From positions 1 to 44,130 of the forward strand of contig JBGTSY010000016.1 of NCBI GenBank assembly GCA_041940025.1: a DNA stretch of 44,130 bases, read 5' to 3'. The notes below the pieces were generated by a model, which saw nothing but the letters and a program-made list of their open reading frames with translations, did not search any database and had not been told where the DNA came from. A program made the position numbers and the translations under genes. The stretch comes from UBA5859 sp041940025 (GTDB lineage Bacteria > Pseudomonadota > Gammaproteobacteria > UBA5859). Each line of letters starts with the position of its first letter. The stretch's first letter is position 1. Shown one piece after another: positions 24,550-33,675 of the stretch.

Positions 24550-26109
24550 GTGTATATTACGCAAAGTCTAAGACGAGCAGTGCAAATGGGTGCAGATCGT
24601 ATTGCGACCCGTTGTGGTGACAGAGTAAAAACCTGGAGCGAATTTGAACAGCGAGTAGCCGCTGTTGCCGGTGCATTGCAGTCCTTATCCGTACAATCCG
24701 ATGATCGAGTTGCTATTTTGGCATTAAACAGCGACCGATATTTGGAGACCTACTTTGCCATACCTTGGGCAGATGCGGTAGTCGTACCCATTAATGTGAG
24801 ATTGGCACCACCAGAAATTATTTATACCTTGAATGACTCTGGCACTAAGGTGTTGATCGTGGACGATACATTTGCGTCCATGTTGCCCGCATTTGAGGGT
24901 AAGTTAGACACCGTCGAACATATAATTGTTGCCGAGGATAACGACGCGCCAGCAGGTACTCTTGATTACGAAACATTAATAGAAGAGGCCGATCCCATCG
25001 AAGATGAGGGTAGAGGCGGTCAGCAAATCGCTGGATTGTTTTATACAGGGGGCACCACTGGTCGTTCTAAAGGGGTCATGTTATCTCATGACAACATCAT
25101 TAGTAACGCGGCTAATGTCGTGGCCAGTATGGGATATACAGAAGCGACTTCCTACTTACATGCGGCACCAATGTTTCATTTAGCAGATGGCGCTTCTACC
25201 TTTGCGGTCACTATTGTCGGGGGCACTCATTGTTTTATTCCCAAGTTTACACCAGTTGACTTTCTAACCAGTGTGTCTCAATTTAAGGTCACGCATGGAC
25301 TGTTAGTGCCGACTATGATCAATATGTTAATTAACGAGCCCACCTTGAGTGACTACGATTTGAGTAGTTTAAGTCGTTTATTGTACGGGGCCTCGCCTAT
25401 GCCTGAAGCCGTGTTACTACAAGCAATGAATAGCTTCCCCAACTGTGGTTTTCTTCAAGGTTATGGCATGACAGAAACCTCACCCTTGATTACTTTTTTA
25501 AGTGACGAATATCATGTCACAGAGGGCAATAAAGCGGGCAAGCTGGCGTCCGCCGGTCGAGCAGGGATCACAGTAGAAGTGATGATCGCAGATGAGAATG
25601 ACAACGAAGTGCCAAGACAGGTTGTGGGAGAAGTTTTAACCCGTGGCCCCCATGTGATGTTGGGCTATTGGAAAATGCCCGAACTCACTGAAACTACATT
25701 ACGACATGGTTGGATGCATACGGGTGATATGGCGTACATGGATGATGACGGATTCATCTACATTGTGGACCGCAATAAGGATATGATCATTTCGGGTGGT
25801 GAGAATGTCTATTCAACAGAAGTGGAAACCGCATTGTATGAACATACAGCAGTTAAGGAGTGTGCCGTGATCGGGATCCCCCACGAACAATGGGGGGAGC
25901 AAGTGCATGCGGTGGTAGTGTTGCATGACAATCAGCAGATCACTGAAGAAGAACTGATTAATCATTGCAAAGATCTCATCGCTGGGTACAAGTGCCCGCG
26001 ATCTATCAGTTTTCGTGAGCAGCCACTACCCTTGAGTGGTGCGGGAAAGATATTGAAAACCGAACTACGAGAGCCCTTTTGGAAAGATAATAAGAAACAA
26101 GTTAGTTAG
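24550..26109 (+). CDS. Class I adenylate-forming acyl-CoA ligase (fatty-acyl-CoA synthetase type)
   Basis: 519 residues from GTG 24550. All adenylation-domain motifs are present: the phosphate loop YTGGTTGRSKGVMLSH, GYGMTETSP, HTGDMAYMDDDGF, the hinge DRNKDMIISGGENVYSTEVE region and the C-terminal catalytic lysine in PLSGAGKILKTEL. It activates a carboxylic acid as an acyl-AMP, then forms the CoA thioester. Similar proteins act on medium or long fatty acids, but the substrate cannot be fixed from sequence. The MATE exporter gene begins 65 nt downstream, with a small 6-bp hairpin (CAGAAC/GTTCTG, 26112-26130) between them that lacks a T-tract. Confidence 0.9.
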   Translation: MYITQSLRRAVQMGADRIATRCGDRVKTWSEFEQRVAAVAGALQSLSVQSDDRVAILALNSDRYLETYFAIPWADAVVVPINVRLAPPEIIYTLNDSGTKVLIVDDTFASMLPAFEGKLDTVEHIIVAEDNDAPAGTLDYETLIEEADPIEDEGRGGQQIAGLFYTGGTTGRSKGVMLSHDNIISNAANVVASMGYTEATSYLHAAPMFHLADGASTFAVTIVGGTHCFIPKFTPVDFLTSVSQFKVTHGLLVPTMINMLINEPTLSDYDLSSLSRLLYGASPMPEAVLLQAMNSFPNCGFLQGYGMTETSPLITFLSDEYHVTEGNKAGKLASAGRAGITVEVMIADENDNEVPRQVVGEVLTRGPHVMLGYWKMPELTETTLRHGWMHTGDMAYMDDDGFIYIVDRNKDMIISGGENVYSTEVETALYEHTAVKECAVIGIPHEQWGEQVHAVVVLHDNQQITEEELINHCKDLIAGYKCPRSISFREQPLPLSGAGKILKTELREPFWKDNKKQVS

Positions 26110-26174
26110 CACAGAACTTCAGTTGTTCTGATTGAACCATCCATTGCCATACATAAGCTGTAAGGATCACTTCA

Positions 26175-27551
26175 TTGAGCCAACGAAAAGAGCGGCCTCA
26201 TTCGGCTAAATTAACCGAAGGACCGGTCACGCGCGGCCTATTTAAGCTTTCTCTACCGATGGTGTGGGGACTGTTGTCGGTGATCACTTTTAATTTAGCA
26301 GACGTCTATTTTATCGGACAGCTTGGTGCAAATGAATTAGCCGCAATTAGCTTTACCACACCTATCGTGATGGTCATCACCAGCCTAGCGATAGGTTTAG
26401 GAACGGGCACCTCTTCAATACTCGCTAGAACGATCGGTCAAGGGGATCGGGCAACACTCAGACGTATCGCTACAGATAGTTTGATCTTAACGACCTTGAT
26501 TTCTATCTTTTTGATGTGGTTAGGACTTGTGTCTATAGAGAGTCTATTTAGTTTCATGGGTGCAGAGCCCGAGGTGTTGTCGCTCATCCGCGACTATATG
26601 GATATCTGGTATTTGGGTTTACTATTTTTAGTGCTGCCGATCGTGGGTAATAGCTCGTTGCGCGCACAAGGCAATACGTTCTTCCCCAGTCTCATTATGT
26701 TTATTGCAGCCCTATTAAACGTCATTTTGGATCCCATTTTAATTTTTGGTCTCTTCGGTGCACCGCGATTGGAAATGCAAGGTGCGGCCATCGCGACGAT
26801 TTTGGCACGTACGGTGACCTTTGTTGCAGCGTTGTGGATGCTGGGGGTGAAAGAGAAACTGTTAGTCTTTGTGATACCGAGTCGGCAACAGTTGATGCAA
26901 TCTTGGGTTTCAATATTCCATGTCGGGTTACCCGCGGCAGGGACCAATGTTGTGGTCCCGTTAGGTATGGCGGTGATCACTGCTTTGATGGCCAGCTTCG
27001 GTGCCAATGCAGTGGCGGCATTAGGGGTGGCGACTCGAATCGAAGCTTTCTCAATTATTTTTCTATTTGCTCTGGCATCGAGCTTAGGGCCCTTTGTGGG
27101 TCAGAATGCAGGTGCAGGAAAGTGTGCACGGGTGATCCGCGTCGTTCAAGGCGCGAATATTATGGCATTGTTATGGGGTTTATTTATTGCGGTGATATTA
27201 TTTTTTATCTCTGAGCCAGTTGTCGGGCTATTTAGCGATAATGAGTCGGTAATCGCCACCGCTAAAAACTATTTAATCATCGTATCAATAAGTTACGGTT
27301 TCCAGGGGATGTTGATGGTCAACAGCTCAACCTTTAATGCCTTAGGCAAGCCCTTGCCTTCTACTCTCCTTTCCGTTGGGCGAATGTTTCTTTTTTACGT
27401 GCCCATGGCGTTAGTCGCAAAAAAATATTGGGGTACGCAAGGTATTTTTATAGTTGCTGCACTTGCGAATGTGATCTCAGGCATTGTAGCCTTTGCTTGG
27501 GCAAAAAGTGCATTGACGAATATGGGTTACCCGGTATGGCGGCGTTCATAA
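26175..27551 (+). CDS. MATE family multidrug/Na+ antiporter
   Basis: 458 residues with 12 predicted membrane helices in two related halves. Typical MATE features include LFKLSLPMVWGLLS at helix 1 and the VGLPAAGTNVVVPLG start of the second half near 250. MATE proteins expel cationic drugs or metabolites using Na+ or H+ gradients across the inner membrane. The start is TTG 26175, with AAGGA ten bases upstream. It may be co-transcribed with the upstream ligase. Substrate unknown. Confidence 0.92.
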   Translation: MSQRKERPHSAKLTEGPVTRGLFKLSLPMVWGLLSVITFNLADVYFIGQLGANELAAISFTTPIVMVITSLAIGLGTGTSSILARTIGQGDRATLRRIATDSLILTTLISIFLMWLGLVSIESLFSFMGAEPEVLSLIRDYMDIWYLGLLFLVLPIVGNSSLRAQGNTFFPSLIMFIAALLNVILDPILIFGLFGAPRLEMQGAAIATILARTVTFVAALWMLGVKEKLLVFVIPSRQQLMQSWVSIFHVGLPAAGTNVVVPLGMAVITALMASFGANAVAALGVATRIEAFSIIFLFALASSLGPFVGQNAGAGKCARVIRVVQGANIMALLWGLFIAVILFFISEPVVGLFSDNESVIATAKNYLIIVSISYGFQGMLMVNSSTFNALGKPLPSTLLSVGRMFLFYVPMALVAKKYWGTQGIFIVAALANVISGIVAFAWAKSALTNMGYPVWRRS

Positions 27552-27655
27552 CAAATATCGCGATTGTCTGAAATCCATAATAGTGCAGGGAGTTTTAGCC
27601 CTAGCCATGTACCGTTATATGCGTCCGTTTCGTTTGGATAAGAAGGAAGAATAAT

Positions 27656-28861
27656 ATGCATATTGGAACGCCACTGAGTAAGAGTGCGACACGCATTATG
27701 TTGCTTGGTGCTGGGGAACTGGGTAAAGAGGTGATTATTGCTTTGCAGCGACTGGGAGTTGAAGTGATTGCAGTGGATCGATATGCGAATTCTCCTGGCC
27801 AACAGGTAGCCCATCAGGCTCATGTGATAGATATGTCTGATCCTGTCGCACTGCGTGCCCTTATTTTGCAGACACAGCCAGAGGTAATTGTCCCGGAAAT
27901 TGAGGCGATTGCCACAGATGTATTGGCGGAAGTCGAACAAGAGCTCAACATTCAAATCATCCCCAGCGCGAAGGCAACACAACTGACAATGAATCGCGAA
28001 GGTATACGCCGTTTGGCGGCGGAAGAGTTGAAGATGCCAACCTCCACTTACGCATTCGCGGAATCGTTGAGAGATCTACGTCAAATCATTGAGGGCACGA
28101 TTGGGTATCCTTGTGTGGTTAAACCGGTGATGTCCTCCTCTGGGAAAGGTCAGTCAGTAGTGAATGACCCCTCTGATGTTGCCACGGCATGGGAATACGC
28201 TATGAGCGGTGGACGAGTGAGTCGATCGAGAGTGATTGTGGAGGGGTTCATTCACTTTGATTATGAAATCACCTTACTCACCATTCGTGCGCTGGATAAA
28301 AATGGCAATGTGGAGACACATTTTTGTGATCCCATTGGCCATCATCAACATCACGGTGACTATGTGGAGAGTTGGCAGCCACAGCCGATGGAAGATGTGG
28401 CTTTGCAGCAAGCAAAGAAGTATGCCGAAATGATCACCCAGAAATTAGGTGGTCGGGGGCTGTTTGGCGTAGAATTTTTTGTGCAAAATAAAGACGTATT
28501 TTTTAGCGAAGTGAGCCCACGACCTCATGATACAGGCATGGTGACCATGGCGACCCAGAGACAAAATGAATTCGAACTTCACGCACGGGCAATTTTAGGG
28601 TTACCAGTTAATCCCGAATCGCAGTGTTGTGGTGCCAGCGCGGTGATATATGGTGGTGTGGATGGTAAAGGTGTTCGCTATCACGGTCTTGCAGAGGCGC
28701 TTAGTGTGCCCAACACCGAAATCAGGTTATTTGGAAAACCCGAATCATTTTCACGGCGGCGAATGGGCGTAGTGCTTGCGTACGCGGATACTGTGGCGCA
28801 AGCGCGGGAGTGGGCCACACTTGCCGCCAGTCAAGTAAAAATCGAGAAGGATACCTCTTAG
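27656..28861 (+). CDS. purT: Formate-dependent phosphoribosylglycinamide formyltransferase PurT
   Basis: 401 residues, ATP-grasp fold. An N-terminal dinucleotide-like region (LLGAGELGKEV), the ATP loop VVKPVMSSSGKGQS, GRGLFGVEFFV and EVSPRPHDTGMVT are all present. PurT makes formyl-GAR from GAR, formate and ATP in step three of purine synthesis, without folate. AAGGAAG precedes ATG 27656. Only one base separates the stop from the next start, so the sugar dehydrogenase may be translationally coupled. No clear PurR box is seen in the 104-bp upstream gap. Confidence 0.97.
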   Translation: MHIGTPLSKSATRIMLLGAGELGKEVIIALQRLGVEVIAVDRYANSPGQQVAHQAHVIDMSDPVALRALILQTQPEVIVPEIEAIATDVLAEVEQELNIQIIPSAKATQLTMNREGIRRLAAEELKMPTSTYAFAESLRDLRQIIEGTIGYPCVVKPVMSSSGKGQSVVNDPSDVATAWEYAMSGGRVSRSRVIVEGFIHFDYEITLLTIRALDKNGNVETHFCDPIGHHQHHGDYVESWQPQPMEDVALQQAKKYAEMITQKLGGRGLFGVEFFVQNKDVFFSEVSPRPHDTGMVTMATQRQNEFELHARAILGLPVNPESQCCGASAVIYGGVDGKGVRYHGLAEALSVPNTEIRLFGKPESFSRRRMGVVLAYADTVAQAREWATLAASQVKIEKDTS

Positions 28862-28862
28862 A

Positions 28863-30056
28863 TTGAAGAAGCGAAGAACAGAGATCACTGTACTTGGTAA
28901 ACACCGAGGTGCTGTCACGCCTTGGTTAGTGCTTGGCGCACTTGTCCTGGCAGGGGTTTACTATTTTTTACCTGCGGGCGTCATCTGGACCGCACGCACA
29001 CTGGCGCAGGATCCGGATCCAGACGTCCTCTCTCTGGACTTGCCAGAGGGTTTTCGAATCGACACTTACGCTGAAAATTTGTCCGCGCCCAGGTTCATGC
29101 AAATGGATACCAAAGATCGATTGTTTGTGGCCGAAAGTGGTGCTGGTCGCATCCTGGTGTTGAGTGACGAAGACCAAGATGGAAAGTTGGATCAGCAGCA
29201 GACTTTGATTTCCGGTTTGAATCATCCTACCAGTATTGCGCTGACACCTGATGAACGAGGTGTCTATGTGGCTGAGTCTCATCAAATCACCCTGCTGGAA
29301 TTAAGCCCTAATTTGCAAATACTTGGCACGACATTAGTGGTGGGCGATCTGCCTGCGGGCGGACGCCATCGCACCAAGACTGTGATTGTGGGGGCGGACA
29401 ATAAACTTTATGTCTCTATTGGTTCCAGTTGCGATGTTTGCGAGGAAGAGGACGAAAGACGGGCAGCCGTGATGCAATATGGATTGGACGGTTCTAACGG
29501 TAAACTTTTCGCGACAGGGTTACGTAACGCTGTCGGCATGGCAGTTGAACCGGGTTCCGGATCCATCTATGTGAGCAATCACGGGCGTGATCTCTTGGGC
29601 GATGATCTGCCGCCCGAAACCGTTTATCAGTTACAGGATCAGATGGATGCAGGCTGGCCCTATTGTCATGCAGGAATGCTTCTCGATCCTAAATTTGGCA
29701 AAGTTGGCGATTGCGACGAGGTGGCACAGCCGGTCTTTCAGTTTCAAGCGCATTCCGCGCCCCTTGGTATATTTTTTTACACCGGCGAGCAGTTTCCATC
29801 GCGCTTCAAGCAGGGCTTTTTTCTAGCGTACCACGGCAGTTGGAATCGTTCCGTCCCCACAGGATATAAAGTAGTATTTGTGCCGAAACAGGACGATAAA
29901 TTTGCACCAGAGGAAGCATTCATCACCGGTTGGTTGGATTCACAGCAAAGAGTCAACGGTCGGCCGGTCGGTTTCGCCCAGGATTCAGATGGCAGTCTTT
30001 TCGTGAGTGATGATCGTGGCGGCATTATCTACAAAGTCAGCTACCGCCAACAATAA
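28863..30056 (+). CDS. PQQ-dependent sugar/sorbosone dehydrogenase-type beta-propeller protein
   Basis: 397 residues. An N-terminal signal or anchor (about 17-45) leads into a beta-propeller (about 55-395) of the soluble glucose/sorbosone dehydrogenase family: LPEGFRIDTYAENL, DRLFVAESGAGRI, GLRNAVGMAVEP, AHSAPLGIFFY and AYHGSWNRSVPTGYKV. Homologues oxidise aldoses or sorbosone in the periplasm with PQQ. Two nearby cysteines (SSCDVCEEED, around residues 190-195) are unusual enough to mention. The start is TTG 28863, one base after the purT stop. No pqq biosynthesis genes are in the window, so cofactor source and true substrate are open. Confidence 0.85.
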   Translation: MKKRRTEITVLGKHRGAVTPWLVLGALVLAGVYYFLPAGVIWTARTLAQDPDPDVLSLDLPEGFRIDTYAENLSAPRFMQMDTKDRLFVAESGAGRILVLSDEDQDGKLDQQQTLISGLNHPTSIALTPDERGVYVAESHQITLLELSPNLQILGTTLVVGDLPAGGRHRTKTVIVGADNKLYVSIGSSCDVCEEEDERRAAVMQYGLDGSNGKLFATGLRNAVGMAVEPGSGSIYVSNHGRDLLGDDLPPETVYQLQDQMDAGWPYCHAGMLLDPKFGKVGDCDEVAQPVFQFQAHSAPLGIFFYTGEQFPSRFKQGFFLAYHGSWNRSVPTGYKVVFVPKQDDKFAPEEAFITGWLDSQQRVNGRPVGFAQDSDGSLFVSDDRGGIIYKVSYRQQ

Positions 30057-30095
30057 AATCAATCATTATCATTTTACAGGTCCAAGGAGCTCCTG

Positions 30096-30986
30096 TTGTC
30101 CGCAGCCATCATCGAAGCTCAACACTTAGTCAAACACTATAAAACTGGATTGGTGGCGGTTAATGATGTCTCTTTCGCTATTAGGCCAGGGATCTGTTAC
30201 GGTTTATTGGGGCCGAATGGTGCGGGTAAGACTACCACAATTGAGATCATGGAAGGCATCAAAAAGCCAACCAGTGGACGCATTTATTACAAAGGGGATC
30301 ATTTAGGCAAACAGTTTCGCAATGAGGTGGGTATCCTGTTCCAATCCACTGCGTTACAGGACTATCTCACTGTTCGCGAAACTTTAAAGCTTTTTCAGCG
30401 GCTGTATCCACATTCGTTGCCCTTAGAGCAATTGATTGAAACCTGCAATTTGCAAGATTTATTAGAGCAAGACAATCAAAGATTATCCGGCGGTCAGAAA
30501 CAGAGATTATTATTAGCTATCGCATTGGTGAATGATCCAGAAATCATTTTTTTAGACGAACCCACCACCGGACTGGATCCGCAAGCACGACAGAATTTTT
30601 GGCAATTAGTTAGACATATCAAGCAACAAAAAAAGACCGTCATCCTCACGACTCATTATATGGAAGAGGCGGCAGAACTCTGTGATGCCATTGCCATCAT
30701 GGATCACGGAAGATTTATCGCAGAAGGATCGCCTCACAGCTTATTAAGTGATCATTTTAATGATGTCTATATTCGTTTACCGCGCAAGCTGCTAGCGGAT
30801 AGGAGAGGATCTGAGCCGATAGCCTATACTGATAAAGGTGAGTTTGTTGAGATTGCGACTAGATCGATGGATAAAACCATAAAAGAGTTGATCGAACTAA
30901 AAGTGCCGCTGAATGAAATTCAGATCCGACGCAGTACACTTGAAGATCTTTTTTTAGAGCTGACTGGGCGGGATTTGCGACCATGA
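30096..30986 (+). CDS. ABC-2 type exporter ATP-binding protein
   Basis: 296 residues. Walker A GPNGAGKTT lies near 39-47, the signature LSGGQKQRL near 130, Walker B IIFLDEPTTGLDP near 149-161 and the switch His in LTTHYMEEA. A C-terminal extension typical of DrrA/NodI-type exporters follows. The start is TTG 30096 behind AAGGAG. It overlaps the permease gene by 4 nt. Substrate unknown; families with this layout export polyketides, lipids or drugs. Confidence 0.93.
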   Translation: MSAAIIEAQHLVKHYKTGLVAVNDVSFAIRPGICYGLLGPNGAGKTTTIEIMEGIKKPTSGRIYYKGDHLGKQFRNEVGILFQSTALQDYLTVRETLKLFQRLYPHSLPLEQLIETCNLQDLLEQDNQRLSGGQKQRLLLAIALVNDPEIIFLDEPTTGLDPQARQNFWQLVRHIKQQKKTVILTTHYMEEAAELCDAIAIMDHGRFIAEGSPHSLLSDHFNDVYIRLPRKLLADRRGSEPIAYTDKGEFVEIATRSMDKTIKELIELKVPLNEIQIRRSTLEDLFLELTGRDLRP

Positions 30987-32002
30987 TTCACAGACTCTAT
31001 GCAGTGGTGGTCGCGCGAAATATGGAATTCATTCGGGATCGCTCCACACTCGGTTGGAATGTGGTGATGCCCTTGTTACTCATCATTGGCTTCGCCATGA
31101 TCTTTGACGGTGACGCTAGAGATATCTACAAAGTGGGTTACCATGGAGAGTTAACCTTAGAGGCCAATTCACTTCCCTTCTTTCAGACCAAATATGTGCA
31201 GTTTATACCAACGTTTGATCTGCAGTCGTCCATAGCTAAGGTCGAACGGCATCAATTAGATCTATTAATTGATCTGCGAACCATACCCGTGAAATATTGG
31301 GTCAATAGTCAATCGAGCAATGGGTATTTTTTAGAACAGATCTTGCTGGGTCAATCGGAAAATCAAGTCCAGAAACAGGCTGTTTCTGGAGTAGAACTTC
31401 GTTACGTGGATTGGTTGGTGCCCGGCATATTGGCAATGAACATCATGTTTAGCTGCCTGTTTGGTGTCGGGTATGTGATTGTGCGATACAGAAAGAATGG
31501 TGTATTAAAACGGCTACAGGCAACCCCCCTGTCAGCATTTGAGTTTTTACTGGCTCAGGTGATTTCACGTATGACATTGATCATCAGTATTTCGATACTT
31601 TTATTTATTGTATGCCAATGGCTGATTCAGTTTCCCATGCATGGATCTTATTTGTTATTGCTGTTTATCTATATTTCAGGTGCGCTATCACTCATCTCGT
31701 TGGGTTTGGTCATGGCGGCCCGGATCACTACTGAAGAATTGGCCAACGGCGTATTAAATTTTATCTCCTGGCCCATGATGTTGTTATCTGGTGTGTGGTT
31801 TTCCTTAGAAGGAACTCAGCCTTGGATACAAAAACTCTCGCTTCTATTTCCACTAACACATGTGACGGATGCCGCACGGCGAGTAATGAATGAGGGTGCC
31901 AATTTGATTGAGGTGTTGCCTCAATTGGGTTGGCTCCTTGGCATGACTGTGATCTTTCTGACTATTAGCGCAATCAGTTTTCGTTGGGATGCTGATCATT
32001 GA
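30983..32002 (+). CDS. ABC-2 type transporter permease
   Basis: 339 residues. One N-terminal membrane helix is followed by a large extracytoplasmic loop (about 45-145) and five C-terminal helices, the type V (ABC-2) topology. A typical RYRKNGVLKRLQATPLSAFEF coupling-helix region lies near 165-185. It pairs with the ATPase whose gene overlaps it by ATGA. No accessory adaptor gene is adjacent, so it is a simple two-gene exporter. Confidence 0.92.
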   Translation: MIHRLYAVVVARNMEFIRDRSTLGWNVVMPLLLIIGFAMIFDGDARDIYKVGYHGELTLEANSLPFFQTKYVQFIPTFDLQSSIAKVERHQLDLLIDLRTIPVKYWVNSQSSNGYFLEQILLGQSENQVQKQAVSGVELRYVDWLVPGILAMNIMFSCLFGVGYVIVRYRKNGVLKRLQATPLSAFEFLLAQVISRMTLIISISILLFIVCQWLIQFPMHGSYLLLLFIYISGALSLISLGLVMAARITTEELANGVLNFISWPMMLLSGVWFSLEGTQPWIQKLSLLFPLTHVTDAARRVMNEGANLIEVLPQLGWLLGMTVIFLTISAISFRWDADH

Positions 32003-32040
32003 AGAGCATGGATCATTGCCGCTCTAATACACTATTCCCT

Positions 32041-32808
32041 TTATTGTGACAGTTTTTGAGAAAATTCTTTTATCTGATTGAGTCGAGTTTGGTTAACTGG
32101 GTGAGTGCGAAGAAACTCTGGTGTGCGATCGTGACCTTGCTGTGACATGAGTTGGTTAAAAAAACCGATGCCACCGGTGACGCTACCAAACTCCTGATGC
32201 AGAATTTTTAATGCGAATTTATCGGCGGCAATTTCCTGCCCTCGGCTGTGGTAAAGAGTCGTTAATTGAGCACTGTTCTCAAGAACAGAGATAGATTGAT
32301 TGACTCCCAGAGTGAGAAACAGCATTTTTAATAAGAGACCTCGACTCAAGCCGCGAAGATGATCACGGTGATAAAAATGGCCCAATTCATGGGCTAACAC
32401 AAAAGCCAGCTCTTCTTTAGTAGAGATCAGATCTAACATACCTTGAGTGATTAATATCATACCTCCGGGGACCGCAAAAGCATTGGGGATCTGTTCTTCA
32501 ATAATGTGAGTACGTATTTTATAGGGATTATCCTGCCAGTGTGTTGCCAGTTGTTGTGTGAGTGCTAAAAGCTCTGTTTCCGCCTCATTGGATGCAATGG
32601 GCAACTGTTCAACGAAACTATTCAATAATACGGCTTCAGTGTCAGCGGGAATGAATTTAACGGCGACATCCACAAAAAAGAATAATACAAAAATCAATCC
32701 ACCACTAAATAGCGCGGTGGCGGTTAGCAAATAAAAAGCTTCAGATAAATGGGTCTCGCGAGAGACGTTAACTTCCTGGTTCGGTTTTTTAGGGATGAAT
32801 TGGGTCAT
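32041..32808 (-). CDS. M48 family membrane-anchored zinc metalloprotease
   Basis: 255 residues. One membrane helix (about 24-52) is followed by an M48 peptidase domain with the zinc motif HELGH (His140, Glu141, His144) and the third-ligand segment GQEIAADKFA near 193. The ALNAFAVPGG-like segment (IPNAFAVPGGMI) is typical of Oma1/HtpX/BepA relatives. It probably works in membrane or envelope protein quality control. It is the third gene of a compact operon with two YbjQ proteins and overlaps the upstream gene by 20 nt. Confidence 0.9.
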   Translation of the reverse strand: MTQFIPKKPNQEVNVSRETHLSEAFYLLTATALFSGGLIFVLFFFVDVAVKFIPADTEAVLLNSFVEQLPIASNEAETELLALTQQLATHWQDNPYKIRTHIIEEQIPNAFAVPGGMILITQGMLDLISTKEELAFVLAHELGHFYHRDHLRGLSRGLLLKMLFLTLGVNQSISVLENSAQLTTLYHSRGQEIAADKFALKILHQEFGSVTGGIGFFNQLMSQQGHDRTPEFLRTHPVNQTRLNQIKEFSQKLSQ

Positions 32809-33274
32809 TCAGTTGCGCCAACTTGATTGCTGTTCCGTACACCAAGATCTCCACTCCAGCAGTGGAGTTGTTTCTTTGCTGATTGTCATTTGCAAGACGA
32901 GAAGTTTCCATACGAAAATTGATAATCAGATCGCATCCGTTTATTCTTGCTTGCTCCTTCATGCGCAGTATGGCTTCTCTTCTCGCTCTATCAAGCAACG
33001 GCTCGTAAGCTACCAGCCGTCCGCCAAACAACATACGAAGGCTGGCAATAAATCGTTTAAAGTAATCTAAAGAGATCACTACGTTGCCCAAGACTAACAT
33101 GCTGTCTTCAATCTGATGGTTGGGTAGGGTAGTGAGGTTGGTGACAATTAAATCGGCAAAGGCATCTTCGTTCTGCTGAATTTTCTTGTAGTGGCGCGCC
33201 TCGATCCATGAGCCGATACCATAGCTGGAGATGAGAAATACCACTAAGGCACCAACTTGTATGGCCAACTCCAC
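32789..33274 (-). CDS. YbjQ/UPF0145-like protein with N-terminal membrane anchor
   Basis: 161 residues. An N-terminal membrane helix (about 5-22) precedes a YbjQ-type domain (about 55-155) with the LFGGRLVAYEPLLDRARREAI segment that parallels VGGELKGYTELLQDARQEAI in the upstream paralogue. The start is GTG, sharing a G with the upstream stop (TAGTG), and the end overlaps the M48 gene. YbjQ domains form pentameric rings; despite the database label of heavy-metal binding, function is not settled. The anchor suggests a membrane-bound partner for the soluble paralogue. Confidence 0.82.
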   Translation of the reverse strand: MELAIQVGALVVFLISSYGIGSWIEARHYKKIQQNEDAFADLIVTNLTTLPNHQIEDSMLVLGNVVISLDYFKRFIASLRMLFGGRLVAYEPLLDRARREAILRMKEQARINGCDLIINFRMETSRLANDNQQRNNSTAGVEILVYGTAIKLAQLNDPIHP

Positions 33275-33588
33275 TATTCCACCCTCACGGCGGTGCCGTA
33301 AACAAATAGTTCTGCGGCACCTTGAGCGATACTGCTGGTGGATAAGCGTATATTGACAACAGCATTGGCGCCCATGGACTCCGCCTGAGCCACCATTCGA
33401 TCGATGGCCTCCTGCCGAGCATCTTGTAACAATTCCGTATACCCTTTGAGTTCCCCTCCTACTAAGTTCTTCAATCCCGCCATCAGATCACGACCGACAT
33501 GTTTTGCACGTACCGTACTGCCACTGGCCACACCGTATATTTCTAAGATTGTTTTACCTGGTATGGTTTCTGTATTGCTAAGTATCAT
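33274..33588 (-). CDS. YbjQ family (UPF0145) protein
   Basis: 104 residues, the standard soluble YbjQ. Family signature segments include GVASGSTVRAKHVGRD, LVGGELKGYTELL, MGANAVVNIRLSTSS and ELFVYGTAVRVE. GAGGA precedes the ATG. It is the first gene of the three-gene YbjQ-YbjQ-M48 unit. Its biochemical role is unknown. Confidence 0.92.
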   Translation of the reverse strand: MILSNTETIPGKTILEIYGVASGSTVRAKHVGRDLMAGLKNLVGGELKGYTELLQDARQEAIDRMVAQAESMGANAVVNIRLSTSSIAQGAAELFVYGTAVRVE

Positions 33589-33675
33589 TTCATCCTCGTT
33601 AATATTCTAAAATTCGTTGAATACTGTACACTAAAGCGATATTTTTCATAGTCACGGGTTGGCCCTGCCCACATT

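Noticed and set aside
30061..30080. Fur-box-like ATCATTATCATTTT before the ABC ATPase gene
   Set aside because: Only about half of the Fur palindrome matches; the second half diverges, so the site is not convincing.
33620..33640. CTGTACAC-type sequence resembling a second SOS box
   Set aside because: The right half does not match ACAG at the required spacing, so it is not a LexA site.
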